This document shows, in pieces, positions 43,944-53,203 of a stretch of DNA of 64,000 nucleotides. The notes under the pieces are model-generated. The model was not told where the DNA came from. It made no database searches and saw only the letters and a list, made by a program, of their open reading frames with translations. The position numbers and the translations under genes were made by a program. This stretch comes from Thaumarchaeota archaeon CSP1-1. GTDB lineage: Archaea; Thermoproteota; Nitrososphaeria; Nitrososphaerales; Nitrosopumilaceae. The stretch lies in NCBI GenBank assembly GCA_001443365.1, contig LDXL01000007.1, forward strand, positions 1 through 64,000, read 5' to 3'. The first letter of the stretch is position 1. Each line of letters opens with the position of its first letter.

Positions 43944-45872
43944 TTTTATAGCTTCTTGAATCTGTGGATAATGAGTCGGTATTCTAAGCATTCGACGAAT
44001 AGACATTGAAAGATTTTCAGATTTTCTTCTTTCTCCATGATTCACAAGAACTCGTCTAAGTTTTGGTCTTAGTTTATGGACAAAGGAAATTAATTGGTTA
44101 TAATCACTGTGACCACTGAATCCATCTAGTCTTTCTATTCCACATTCTATAGTAACAACTTCAACTTTACCTTCTCTACCTATCAGTGATACTTGTTTTG
44201 CACCCTCTAGAACTCTTCGTCCAAGTGTTCCATTAACTTGATAAGAAACAAATAAAATTTTGTTCTTTTTATCAGGAGCGATATTTTTGAAGTATTCGAG
44301 TACAGGTCCACCCTCTAACATTCCTGATGTAGCAATGATAATACAGGGAGTTCCTTCACGTAATGGCTCCTCTCTTGCATCTGGATGTTCTACGTTTGTG
44401 AAATATTCAGAATCAAATGGATTATCATCAGTTTCTAAAATTCTCTGTTTTAGTTCTCGAGCTAGATATTCAGGATATGCTTCGTGGATCGCTGATGCCT
44501 CGGCAATCATTCCCTCATAGAAAACTGGAGCCTCTACCATCTCTCCGGATTTCATGTATTGATCAATTACCATCATAATTTCTTGAGCTCTACCTACAGC
44601 TGGAATTGGAATGAGAACTTTGCCTCCATCTTTTAATATCGAGTTAACAGATTTGAGAAAAGAAGATTCAACTTCTTGCCTACTAGCTTGAATGTCTTCT
44701 TTTGCTCCATAGGTACTTTCAATTAGTAATGTCTCAACTCTTGGAAAATTCCAACTTGCACTCTCAAATAGAATACTTTTTGCAAATTTGAGGTCTCCGG
44801 AATAAACAAAATTATGATCGCCATTTCCAATATGGAAGTGACAAAGGGCTGAACCCAGTATGTGTCCTGCATTTGCTAAAACGAGTTTAATGTCAGGAGA
44901 AATATCAGTAACTGTTCCATATGGAATAGTTATTGCTTGTTTCATTATTTGCTTCACATCTCTGTCTGCATACATGGGAGTTCTTCCTTGTGCTGAAGCT
45001 ACTTTGATTGCATCAAGCTGAATTAAATTCATCATAGGGAGGGTGGGTTCTGTACAATAGATAGGACCTTTGTAACCATATTTGCATAAAACAGGCAAAA
45101 ATCCAGTATGATCAAGATGTGCATGACCTATCACAACTGCATCAAGATCATCCAAAGTTATGTTCGCCCAATCAAGTCTTGGAAAAGAATCCATTGGGCT
45201 TCTTGCTCCTGGATTGATTCCACAATCAATCAAAATTTTGCTATCTGGAGTTGTTAAAAGCATACAAGAACGTCCAACCTGACCAAATCCACCTAGCGTC
45301 AATAAGGAAACTTCAGATTTTTGAGTTAATCTTGGACGGAAGATTTTCTCACCAACCTGCTTGAGTTGTTTTCCTCGATCAGCAGATGAAATCTTCAGAT
45401 TGTAGTTTATGGCTTGAATTGTGCTTGATGGGTTAGTAGTTGCTTTACGAACACGAAGCTTCCAACCAGTTTTTTCTGTAACCTCTGCATGGCTGAAGGC
45501 TTCTGCATTTTTTTGTAATAACCATGGCCTTTTTACTTCTACGGATACTTCACCTGTTGCAGTATCAAAGAAAGTTCCTTGAAGATTGGCTTCTTTAGGA
45601 ATACACTGAGTGAGAATTTTTCTTGCATCTTCTTCTAATTTTCTTATAGACTCATCGGTTCGGACTACAATTCTTTTTTTAATAACATTAACAAGATTTG
45701 AAATGATTTCATTGTGTTCCATCAAATACCTAGGAGATGTTGTATAAAGCGCAATTCTTGGACCTTCGTAATCAATTTTTGTAACATTTGCTTCTCTGGG
45801 AATACTTTGCAGTATTGATGCCATAATACTTTGGCCTGGAGGTAATTCTTTCTGTTGTTGCTTTCTTTGCAT
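43935..45872 (-). CDS. KH-domain beta-CASP ribonuclease aCPSF1 (archaeal termination factor)
   Basis: The protein has two N-terminal KH domains (about residues 1-150) and a metallo-beta-lactamase/beta-CASP core with HAHLDHTG, HILGSALCHF and FSGHSDYNQL motifs. aCPSF1 acts at 3' ends of transcripts and helps terminate transcription. I start it at the ATG at 45872 (645 residues), which begins 7 bases after the psmB stop and gives the usual size; an upstream ATG at 45941 would overlap psmB by 62 bases. It follows psmB and is probably co-transcribed with it. Confidence 0.93.
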   Translation of the reverse strand: MQRKQQQKELPPGQSIMASILQSIPREANVTKIDYEGPRIALYTTSPRYLMEHNEIISNLVNVIKKRIVVRTDESIRKLEEDARKILTQCIPKEANLQGTFFDTATGEVSVEVKRPWLLQKNAEAFSHAEVTEKTGWKLRVRKATTNPSSTIQAINYNLKISSADRGKQLKQVGEKIFRPRLTQKSEVSLLTLGGFGQVGRSCMLLTTPDSKILIDCGINPGARSPMDSFPRLDWANITLDDLDAVVIGHAHLDHTGFLPVLCKYGYKGPIYCTEPTLPMMNLIQLDAIKVASAQGRTPMYADRDVKQIMKQAITIPYGTVTDISPDIKLVLANAGHILGSALCHFHIGNGDHNFVYSGDLKFAKSILFESASWNFPRVETLLIESTYGAKEDIQASRQEVESSFLKSVNSILKDGGKVLIPIPAVGRAQEIMMVIDQYMKSGEMVEAPVFYEGMIAEASAIHEAYPEYLARELKQRILETDDNPFDSEYFTNVEHPDAREEPLREGTPCIIIATSGMLEGGPVLEYFKNIAPDKKNKILFVSYQVNGTLGRRVLEGAKQVSLIGREGKVEVVTIECGIERLDGFSGHSDYNQLISFVHKLRPKLRRVLVNHGERRKSENLSMSIRRMLRIPTHYPQIQEAIKLF

Positions 45873-45879
45873 TAAATCA

Positions 45880-46512
45880 CTAAAGGTTAATGATGGCTTT
45901 CTTTTGTTCTTTAGATAATAGACGGAATCCATCTTTGTCAATTATTGAAACATTGATTCCATCACCTGTTCCAATATTTCTGATAATAGCTGCTTTTACA
46001 GCACGTAGTGCTATTACCTTTGCATCCTCTACATTAAGGTCATCACGATATTCTTCTTCTAATAGACCATAAGCAACTGGAGAACCACTGCCTGTTGTCA
46101 CGTAGGTCTTTTCTTCAACAGAACCAAACATGTCTATATTGAATAATGCTGGTCCTTGTTTGTCGTAACCACCAACTAAAATGTCAGCCATAAATGGATA
46201 ACCACGGTTTTGATGGAAAATAAGTGACGTGAGTCTGGTTAAAGATTTGATGGAAATTGGTTCGTTTTTTTGAATTCTATGTAGATTTGCATGATATCGT
46301 AGAATATCGGTGATGTTTTGTGCATCAGCAACTCCTCCTGCCATGGTCATTCCTGCATGGTCATCTATTTGTTGAATTTTCATTGTGTTATTATTTGCAA
46401 TAAAATAGCCTGCGCTTGCTCTCATATCTGCACAAAGCACAACGCCATCCTTGGCTTTGATACCTACTGTGGTAGTTCCATGTAGTATTTTTTCTTCAAC
46501 GTTATTCGACAA
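45880..46512 (-). CDS. psmB: Proteasome beta subunit
   Basis: The 210-residue subunit has a short propeptide MSNNVEEKILHG followed by TTTVGIKAKDGVVLCADMRA, so maturation leaves Thr13 as the nucleophile. The GSGSPVAYGLLE segment is typical of the family. The catalytic core of the 20S proteasome is thus encoded directly upstream of aCPSF1, with 7 bases between. Confidence 0.96.
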   Translation of the reverse strand: MSNNVEEKILHGTTTVGIKAKDGVVLCADMRASAGYFIANNNTMKIQQIDDHAGMTMAGGVADAQNITDILRYHANLHRIQKNEPISIKSLTRLTSLIFHQNRGYPFMADILVGGYDKQGPALFNIDMFGSVEEKTYVTTGSGSPVAYGLLEEEYRDDLNVEDAKVIALRAVKAAIIRNIGTGDGINVSIIDKDGFRLLSKEQKKAIINL

Positions 46513-46592
46513 AAAGACACCTATTAGAGATAATATGAAAGGTACAACACCCTTTTAAATAACTTTTTGTTTGCTGGTCAGAGTGATAAGGA

Positions 46593-47657
46593 GTGATAAA
46601 AAAGACGAATCATATTCAGTCACATACTATGGAGCTGCCAAGGCTAATTGTAGTAGGAGAAAAAAATATCAGTGAATTTGGCAAATTTCTTCGATCGCTT
46701 AATAATCCAAAAAAAGTATCTTTAGTTTCTGGAATTCACGTAAAAAAATTTATTCAGAAAAAAATTGAATGTGCTCTTACTTTATCAAAAATTCGATATG
46801 TTTGGCATATTGCAAAAAATAATGAAATTAGTTCTATTAAAGAAATTGAAAAAAATGTAAAGAAAGACAATAGTGACCTCATAATTGGAATTGGTGGAGG
46901 AAGATCAGTAGATATAGCAAAAATGATTGCATTTAATCTAAAAAAGTCATTTGTTAGTCTTCCGACTGCTGCTTCTCATGATGGTATAGCTAGTCCGTTT
47001 GTATCAATTCGTGGAGATAAACCACATTCACTTGTAGCTACGGCTCCACTAGGTGTATTTGTTGATATTGACATTATAAAAAAAGCTCCGAAAAAATTGC
47101 TTGCGAGTGGGTGTGGTGATTTGCTTGCAAACATAGTTGCTGTTCGAGATTGGGAGCTTGGACGAGATAAAACAGGTGAATATTTTGGAAGATATTCAGC
47201 TAATCTTGCTTCTATGAGTGCAAAAATTTTGATGGAAAATTCTGATATTTATGCTAAAAAGGGACTTGATGTTAGGGTTATAGTTGAGGCGTTGATTAGT
47301 GCTGGAGTTGCATCATGTATTGCTGGAAGTAGTAGACCTTGTTCCGGTGCAGAGCATTTATTTTCACATGCATTAGATAGACTTGCTCCAGGAGTTGGTC
47401 TTCATGGTGAAAAATGTGGACTAGGTGCAATAATGATGGCAAAGCTACAAGGTCAGGATTGGAAAAAAATTGTCAAGACATTAAAAAATTTAGGCGCTCC
47501 AACTACTGCAAAAGAAATTGGTCTAAAGCCAGAAACATTAGCAAAAGCTATGACAATTGCTCAAGATTTGAGACCAGAGAGATATACTATTCTAAAAGAA
47601 GTTAACATGACACCAAAAAAGGCAATTGCACTTGCAAAAAGCACTAAGGTTCTTTAG
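46593..47657 (+). CDS. egsA: sn-Glycerol-1-phosphate dehydrogenase
   Basis: The 354-residue enzyme makes the sn-glycerol-1-phosphate backbone of archaeal lipids. It has HTMELPRLIVVGEKN at the start, the NAD-binding IIGIGGGRSVDIAKMIAF and the metal-binding SLPTAASHDGIASPF, and later FSHALDRL and LHGEKCGLGAIMM. The start is a GTG with AAGGAG upstream; the HTMELPR motif means that the internal ATG at 46629 is not preferred. Confidence 0.96.
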   Translation: MIKKTNHIQSHTMELPRLIVVGEKNISEFGKFLRSLNNPKKVSLVSGIHVKKFIQKKIECALTLSKIRYVWHIAKNNEISSIKEIEKNVKKDNSDLIIGIGGGRSVDIAKMIAFNLKKSFVSLPTAASHDGIASPFVSIRGDKPHSLVATAPLGVFVDIDIIKKAPKKLLASGCGDLLANIVAVRDWELGRDKTGEYFGRYSANLASMSAKILMENSDIYAKKGLDVRVIVEALISAGVASCIAGSSRPCSGAEHLFSHALDRLAPGVGLHGEKCGLGAIMMAKLQGQDWKKIVKTLKNLGAPTTAKEIGLKPETLAKAMTIAQDLRPERYTILKEVNMTPKKAIALAKSTKVL

Positions 47658-47658
47658 C

Positions 47659-48414
47659 TTAAGCTGCTTTTTGTGCAACTGGTTTTTCTGTTTTTGTAGG
47701 TTTGGTATCTTCTTTCATTTGGGTTTCAGAGGATTTGTTTAGATGAGTTTCTAAAAAGTTAATTTTTTCTAAAGATGGAACAAATTTGAAAATATCTGAT
47801 TGCATGAAATGTTTCATAATTTGTAATCCATCAGCACGAAATAATTCTTCAGGAATATTGATATCAAGGGATTTTCCAGTTTTTGTGAAAACTAATTTTG
47901 AATCTTCAACGGGAATATGACGTTTTAGAATTCCTTTAATTTTTTCGTCGTCAGTTTCTAAAGACTTGAGGATGTTAACATCATAAAGAATTGTTTTTCC
48001 AGCAAACCTATGATTATAATCAACTTGTACTCTTCCAGAGCCAATAAAACGTATTATTCCTTTTTTCTCATCAATTTCTATTGTATCTCCAACTGAGACC
48101 TTATCAGCATCTTCTCCTAGTTTTCGCAAAGGAATCATTCTAACTTTCCCTGGATCTCTTTCTCCAAACCCCTTATCTGGTGTAACTTCAACGGTAGTTT
48201 TATCACCAACTTTTGAATTAGCTAAGGCCTCATCAAGTCCCTTTATTACCCATGACTCGCCTACCGAAACAAGTTTTGGTTGGTATTTTATGTTAGTATC
48301 ATGAAGTGAGTGTTTTTTTGCTTCAGCTTCGATTGTTGTTTCAAAAATTTCATTAGTGTCTTTTACTTTTGCAGTGTAGTCTACTAAGATTAATGAACCT
48401 TTATTGAAAGTCAA
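47659..48414 (-). CDS. FKBP-type peptidyl-prolyl isomerase (SlyD-like)
   Basis: The 251-residue protein has an FKBP domain with an inserted chaperone flap, as in SlyD: VDYTAKVKDTNEIFETTIEA at the start, VIKGLDEALANSKVGDKTTV, then VTPDKGFGERDPGKVRMIP. The C-terminal part (about 155-251) is an extra region ending in a Lys/Thr-rich tail. It should aid protein folding. It is convergent with egsA. Confidence 0.9.
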   Translation of the reverse strand: MTFNKGSLILVDYTAKVKDTNEIFETTIEAEAKKHSLHDTNIKYQPKLVSVGESWVIKGLDEALANSKVGDKTTVEVTPDKGFGERDPGKVRMIPLRKLGEDADKVSVGDTIEIDEKKGIIRFIGSGRVQVDYNHRFAGKTILYDVNILKSLETDDEKIKGILKRHIPVEDSKLVFTKTGKSLDINIPEELFRADGLQIMKHFMQSDIFKFVPSLEKINFLETHLNKSSETQMKEDTKPTKTEKPVAQKAA

Positions 48415-48458
48415 CGTGATCGCTCTTCGAATTTCCTTATATTAAGTTAACATGATTT

Positions 48459-49604
48459 TTAGAGATCCTTGAGTTTTTCTTCAGCAGTTTTTAGAGCATC
48501 TGCTGTGTTTGTTTTGTAACCCATCATATCAAGAGTCGACGAAATTGCAGATATTGTTCTCATAACATGATATCTATGAACCTCCCCCATACAACCAACT
48601 CTGAAAACTTTACCTTTTAGATTTCCAAAACCTCCGGCAACTAAAACTCGAAATTTTTTGGCTAGTGTATTTCGAAAAGTGTTATCTTCTAATCCTTCTA
48701 GATAGTTTAGTGCAATAACTACAGTGGACCTTGAATCTTCTTTTGCAAATGGGGTTAATCCAATAGCACTCAATCCAGAATAAAGTGCACCTGAACAGAT
48801 TCTGTGTCGTTTAATTCTTGCATCTAGTCCTTCTTCTAACATTATGTCAAGAGCTTCACGGTAAGCATACAGCAATGGTAAAGCGGGAGTAAATGGTGTG
48901 TGTTTTGATTCATCATAATATTTGAAATATCTTGGTAAGTTGAAGTACATCGTCTTTGGAGGATTTTCCATCATGTATTTTTTGGTTCTTGCATTTACTA
49001 CTATTGGTGAAATACCTGGAGGAGCAGCAAAAGCTTTTTGAGAACCAGTCATAGCAATATCAATTCCCCATTTGTCTACTTTGAGTTCCTCTCCTCCTAC
49101 AATTGAGACACCATCAACAACATAGTAAGAATCATTTCGTGATGTAAGATCTTTTACTTTATCAAGATATTTTATCATGGTTCCAGTAGAAGTTTCATTC
49201 CACACGCAGTAGAATGCCTTTACATCTTTATTGTTATCAAATGCTTCCTTAACTGAATCAAAGCTTGAATTTTCTCCTGGAGGGGTTTCGAGTTTAATAA
49301 CATTAGCACCTGCCCATTCTAACATCTGTGCTAGTCTGCCACTAAATTCTCCATTTACAGGAATTATTACCTTATCATCTTTTTTTATTAGATTTACAAC
49401 GCTTGCTTCAACAGCACCTGTTCCTGATGCTGAAAGACATACTGCATCTCCCTTGGTTTGAAAAATTTTTTTTGTTTTTTCAACAGCATCTTCATATAAT
49501 TCTACAAAATCAGAACTCCTATGATTTATCATGTGAGTAAACATTGCTCGGGTTACCCTTTCAGGTACATTGGTTGGTCCAGGTAACATCACTAAATATT
49601 CCAA
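48459..49604 (-). CDS. Class V aminotransferase (serine/alanine-glyoxylate type)
   Basis: The 381-residue PLP enzyme has LPGPTNVPERVTRAMFTHMI at the start and the PLP-lysine in GSQKAFAAPPG. The DGVSIVGGEELKVDKWGID segment is typical of alanine-glyoxylate and serine-pyruvate aminotransferases. It probably transfers amino groups between serine, alanine, glyoxylate or pyruvate; the true pair cannot be read from sequence. Confidence 0.9.
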   Translation of the reverse strand: MEYLVMLPGPTNVPERVTRAMFTHMINHRSSDFVELYEDAVEKTKKIFQTKGDAVCLSASGTGAVEASVVNLIKKDDKVIIPVNGEFSGRLAQMLEWAGANVIKLETPPGENSSFDSVKEAFDNNKDVKAFYCVWNETSTGTMIKYLDKVKDLTSRNDSYYVVDGVSIVGGEELKVDKWGIDIAMTGSQKAFAAPPGISPIVVNARTKKYMMENPPKTMYFNLPRYFKYYDESKHTPFTPALPLLYAYREALDIMLEEGLDARIKRHRICSGALYSGLSAIGLTPFAKEDSRSTVVIALNYLEGLEDNTFRNTLAKKFRVLVAGGFGNLKGKVFRVGCMGEVHRYHVMRTISAISSTLDMMGYKTNTADALKTAEEKLKDL

Positions 49605-49647
49605 TAATTTCGCCTGACAAGGTATTCAATAGGTGCTTTATTTAAAA

Positions 49648-50142
49648 TTAAAGAATTTTTAATCTGTTTTTAGCACCGATTTTTTGCAACACAGTTTTTG
49701 TTCCTTCAGGTACAAGGTCATGCCAATTTTGATCGCTGATAATTTTTTCCCTGATATTAGTACCTGAAAGAGTTTCTCGTTCTCTGAATGGTACTGAAGA
49801 AATTTTTTTTCCACGTTTGGAGTAAAGAGATTGAGTCAATTCATCATTTGTAAAAATTACCCCAAAATGTGGTACAATCGAATCTATGTTTTCTATCCAC
49901 TTTTTATGATTTTCAAAATCAGGGATATAGTAAATTTGAATTCGACTAGAAATTGAATTATCAATTGATGATAAAATCATCTCCTTTCTTTCATCTGCAG
50001 TAAATGGATTATTTTTTTCGGTTGGTTTGTTTGAGCTCCCAATTCCGATCCAAAGATTATCAACTTGCGATAATGCAAATCTTAATGCTTCAATATGACC
50101 GAGGTGAAATGGTTGAAATCTTCCAATTAAAAGACCGTTCAT
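49648..50142 (-). CDS. nadM: Nicotinamide-nucleotide adenylyltransferase (NadM)
   Basis: The 164-residue enzyme makes NAD. It has GRFQPFHLGHIEALRFAL with the HxGH ATP motif, and NPFTADERKEMIL and FRERETLSGTNIREKII, typical of archaeal NadM. It is upstream of the aminotransferase gene on the same strand. Confidence 0.94.
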   Translation of the reverse strand: MNGLLIGRFQPFHLGHIEALRFALSQVDNLWIGIGSSNKPTEKNNPFTADERKEMILSSIDNSISSRIQIYYIPDFENHKKWIENIDSIVPHFGVIFTNDELTQSLYSKRGKKISSVPFRERETLSGTNIREKIISDQNWHDLVPEGTKTVLQKIGAKNRLKIL

Positions 50143-50204
50143 GTTGCCATTTCTGGCATATTCTTTAAAAAACTATCATAAGGAGTAGATGATGATATTC
50201 TTTT

Positions 50205-51233
50205 ATGGATTTTTTAAAAATTGATGGATCATATGGTGAAGGAGGAGGACAAATTGTTAGAAGTGCAGTTACTCTCTCCAGCATAACAAAAAAGCCAATC
50301 CTTATTGAAAATATTAGAAAAAAAAGAAAAATTCCAGGGTTAAGACCTCAACATTTAACGGCAATTAAACTGCTAGCAAAAATTTGTAATGCTGATGTAG
50401 ATGGATTGAATGTTGGATCAACAGCTATCAAGTTTATTCCAAAAAATGTAGAAAGTAAGACAATAGATGAAAATATTGGTACTGCGGGAAGTATTTCACT
50501 TATTCTGCAGGTTCTAATTCCTGCTATTTCTATTTCAAAAAAGAGCTTAAAGTTATCAATAATTGGCGGAACAGATGTTCCGTGGAGCCCAACAAGCAAT
50601 TATACAAAATATGTTTTGAAGGAAGCCTACTCTAGAATGGGAATTAATTTTTCAATGGAGATTAAAAAGAGGGGTTATTATCCAAGAGGTGGAGGACTAG
50701 TAGAGTTAGAAGTTTATCCCTCTGAAAAACTAAAACCTATTTCACTTACTCAAAGACAAACCAAATCTGTAAAACTTTTTTGTTCATATTCAGATTTGTC
50801 ATTAGATAGAATAAAAAATGAGGTACAAGAAGCTGAGAATCTTTTGAAAGATGCTAATTTATCAGTAGAATCAGAAATAAAAAAAGAGACAGCGTTAAAC
50901 AAGGGAGGTAGTATGTTAGTATACGCTCACGATTCAAATTCTATAGTAGGTTCTGATGGTTTGACAGATACAACTGCAGAACTTGCTAAAAGTATTTCAA
51001 AAAATTTCATAAGATGTTATTTGGGAGCTGATAACCATCTTTCTGATATGCTTGTTTTGCCTGCAAGTTTGGTTAATGAAACATCGTTTTACAGAATAAA
51101 AGAAATTACAAAGCATTTAGAAACTAACTTGTATGTTACCTCAAAAATTACAGGTTGTAAATATGGAATAGGTAAACTAGATGATGGCTTTGAAGTGAGA
51201 ATTATAGGAAATTCAGATACTGCTATTCAATAA
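50205..51233 (+). CDS. rtcA: RNA 3'-terminal phosphate cyclase
   Basis: The 342-residue enzyme converts RNA 3'-phosphate to a cyclic phosphate. Motifs are DGSYGEGGGQIVRSAVTLSS, RKIPGLRPQHLTAIKLLAKI, and the adenylylation-type His in GADNHLSDMLVLPA. The start is ATG. Its last 21 bases overlap the CopD-like gene in a convergent way. Confidence 0.94.
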   Translation: MDFLKIDGSYGEGGGQIVRSAVTLSSITKKPILIENIRKKRKIPGLRPQHLTAIKLLAKICNADVDGLNVGSTAIKFIPKNVESKTIDENIGTAGSISLILQVLIPAISISKKSLKLSIIGGTDVPWSPTSNYTKYVLKEAYSRMGINFSMEIKKRGYYPRGGGLVELEVYPSEKLKPISLTQRQTKSVKLFCSYSDLSLDRIKNEVQEAENLLKDANLSVESEIKKETALNKGGSMLVYAHDSNSIVGSDGLTDTTAELAKSISKNFIRCYLGADNHLSDMLVLPASLVNETSFYRIKEITKHLETNLYVTSKITGCKYGIGKLDDGFEVRIIGNSDTAIQ

Positions 51234-51707
51234 AGCGGCCATAAACAAAATCCCAACTGAAATAATTACGATGATTTCACCAAGAATTATTATCTTTGAA
51301 CGTAGTTTTTTTATTTGTTGTTCTGACATTTTTTTAGACATAATTTGTTCTTCAATATCTTTCCTAATTATTCTAACATGAATAATATAAGTAATAATTA
51401 ATGCCATTACAAGAATTATTTTAATGGTTAGTAAATTTCCATAACTAGTTGAAAACAAAAGTTCAAAATTATTAAAAAATGAATATGAATTGTATATTCC
51501 TGTACCAATTAAAATAATTAAAGAGGGTATGGCAATTTTGTTAAATCTTCTTCCTACCCGTATCATCATTTGTAATCGTTCTTCAAGCGAATAGGACATT
51601 GTTTTTAGAATGGGTGCAAGGACTGCTCCAATAAATAAAGAACCTCCTACCCAAATTGCTGCGGATGTAAGATGGATCCAAGTTATAATTGCCTGCTCTA
51701 TTGCCAC
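51213..51707 (-). CDS. CopD-like membrane protein
   Basis: The 164-residue protein has four hydrophobic segments. The first, TWIHLTSAAIWVGGSLFIG, carries a His and Trp as in the CopD/copper-resistance D domain, and the others include IPSLIILIGTGIYN and LTIKIILVMALIITYIIHV. Copper handling is plausible because thaumarchaeal respiration depends on copper, but this is family-based inference. It overlaps the end of rtcA. Confidence 0.6.
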   Translation of the reverse strand: MAIEQAIITWIHLTSAAIWVGGSLFIGAVLAPILKTMSYSLEERLQMMIRVGRRFNKIAIPSLIILIGTGIYNSYSFFNNFELLFSTSYGNLLTIKIILVMALIITYIIHVRIIRKDIEEQIMSKKMSEQQIKKLRSKIIILGEIIVIISVGILFMAALLNSSI

Positions 51708-51811
51708 TTTAAATCAGAGTTTAACAAGCAATATTATCTATTTGACTCTTGACAAAGTTTTTTAGTTGTTCAGTTTGTCAACTCAATGATTTGTCACTAT
51801 TACAAGGTAAA

Positions 51812-52291
51812 ATGGTTCTTTATGCAGCAATAGGAGGATTGCTAGTAATTATGGGCGCAATTGTATACTATGCAAGTCTTGATAATCCTGAGTTAGAACA
51901 GGTAGAAATTAAATTGTCTAATGTAGAACTTATAGATGTTAACAGTATTGAAAATCAAGCTAAATTAGAAATAACATTTCTTGTAAAAAATCCTAGTGAT
52001 AAAACATTCACTGTAGCAATTATTTCATACGAACTATACGCCAACGATAGATTAATTGGCACTGGTCAATATTCAACTGAAGATATTGCAATGCCTGGCA
52101 GAGCAGCATTTTATCCAGGTTCTGAAATTCCACTAAAAAGTATTTTTAAATTAGTTTTATCTGATGCCAATGCTCAAGAATACCTATCAATAACCAGGGG
52201 CGAATCAGTCAAGTATAGTGTTAAAGGATCCATCACAGCTGAAACAGCCTGGAGCTTAGTTGAAAAAGAATTTCAGAGTTATATGGGATAA
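51812..52291 (+). CDS. Membrane-anchored LEA14/WHy-type protein, paralog 2
   Basis: I start this protein at the ATG at 51812 (159 residues) so that it begins with a membrane helix VLYAAIGGLLVIMGAIVYYA; a TTG at 51749 would add a Cys-rich extension of 21 residues. The exported part has TFLVKNPSDKTFTVAIISYE, which resembles the LEA14/WHy domain of the proteins at 25706 and 58036. The function is unknown. Confidence 0.65.
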   Translation: MVLYAAIGGLLVIMGAIVYYASLDNPELEQVEIKLSNVELIDVNSIENQAKLEITFLVKNPSDKTFTVAIISYELYANDRLIGTGQYSTEDIAMPGRAAFYPGSEIPLKSIFKLVLSDANAQEYLSITRGESVKYSVKGSITAETAWSLVEKEFQSYMG

Positions 52292-52313
52292 TTGTTTTTT
52301 GGTTAAATAAAGA

Positions 52314-52388
52314 TGGGCCGAGAGAGATTTGAACTCTCGACCACTGCCGTGTCGAGGCAGTATCCTAACCAAGCTAGACCATCGGCCC
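52314..52388 (-). tRNA. tRNA-Val (GAC)
   Basis: Acceptor stem GGGCCGA/TCGGCCC with A73, D-arm GTCT...GGAT, T-arm GAGAG-TTCAAAT-CTCTC and a 5-base variable loop give a class I tRNA of 75 nucleotides without encoded CCA. The anticodon stem is CTGCC/GGCAG with loop TCGACAC, so the anticodon is GAC (valine) and position 33 is C instead of the near-universal U. The overall sequence resembles archaeal tRNA-Val. Confidence 0.85.
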
Positions 52389-52468
52389 GTGACCTACAAG
52401 ACTTTTTGGAGACATTATTAACGTTTAACAAAAGAAAACATGATAAAACAGAGATTAAGCAAAAATGT

Positions 52469-53179
52469 ATGAATGTAGATTTTTCTGATGAAGAGAAAAA
52501 TGGTCTTTACAAGGCGATCTTTTCAAGAAGAGATGTCCGTTCACATTTTACATCTAGGCCTATAGACGACGAAATTTTATCTAGAATCCTAAATGCTGCT
52601 CATCATGCACCTTCGGTGGGATTTTCTCAGCCTTGGAATTTCATATTGATAAAAGATTATGAAACACGAAAGAAAATTAAAGAGTCATTTGAAATTGAAC
52701 GAGAACGCTCTTCACAATTTGTAGAGGAACCTCGAAAATCAAAATACCTTTCTTTCAAATTAGAAGGAATACTTGATTCGCCGCTCAATGTTTGCGTTAC
52801 ATACGATCCATCTAGATTTGGACCGTTTGTAATAGGAAAATCTAGTATTCCAGAGACAGGAATTTACAGTGTATGTTGCGCCGTTCAAAATCTGTGGTTG
52901 GCAGCAAGAACAGAAGGAATTGGATTGGGCTGGGTAAGTATTTTGTCTAATGAATCGCTCAAAAAGATATTAGAGCTTCCTGACCATGTAATACCTGTTG
53001 CGTATGTTTGCTTAGGTCATGTTTCTGAATTTGCACCAAGACCAGATCTTGAAACTTCGAAATGGCTTCCTAGACTTGAACTTAAGGATGTGGTGTTTTA
53101 TGAAAAATGGGAAAAAAAACAAAACTCTAGTTGGAATAATATCCATGAATTGATTAAAGCAAATCTTGATTACGCTTAA
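52469..53179 (+). CDS. bluB: BluB-like nitroreductase (5,6-dimethylbenzimidazole synthase)
   Basis: I place the start at the ATG at 52469 because the longer frame would run through the tRNA-Val gene. The 236-residue flavoprotein has AIFSRRDVRSHFTSRPI, HHAPSVGFSQPWNFILI and the GLGWVSIL segment, the pattern of BluB, which makes the lower ligand of cobalamin from FMN. Thaumarchaea make cobalamin, and a cbiH gene lies 10 kb away. Confidence 0.82.
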   Translation: MNVDFSDEEKNGLYKAIFSRRDVRSHFTSRPIDDEILSRILNAAHHAPSVGFSQPWNFILIKDYETRKKIKESFEIERERSSQFVEEPRKSKYLSFKLEGILDSPLNVCVTYDPSRFGPFVIGKSSIPETGIYSVCCAVQNLWLAARTEGIGLGWVSILSNESLKKILELPDHVIPVAYVCLGHVSEFAPRPDLETSKWLPRLELKDVVFYEKWEKKQNSSWNNIHELIKANLDYA

Positions 53180-53203
53180 ATAATTACTTGCATGTTTTTT
53201 GCT

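Noticed and set aside
45873-45941. Upstream ATG of aCPSF1 within psmB
   Set aside because: It would overlap psmB by 62 bases; the ATG at 45872 begins 7 bases after the psmB stop and gives the normal length.
52313-52468. N-terminal extension of the BluB-like protein
   Set aside because: The extended frame reads through the tRNA-Val gene, and the family start is matched by the ATG at 52469.
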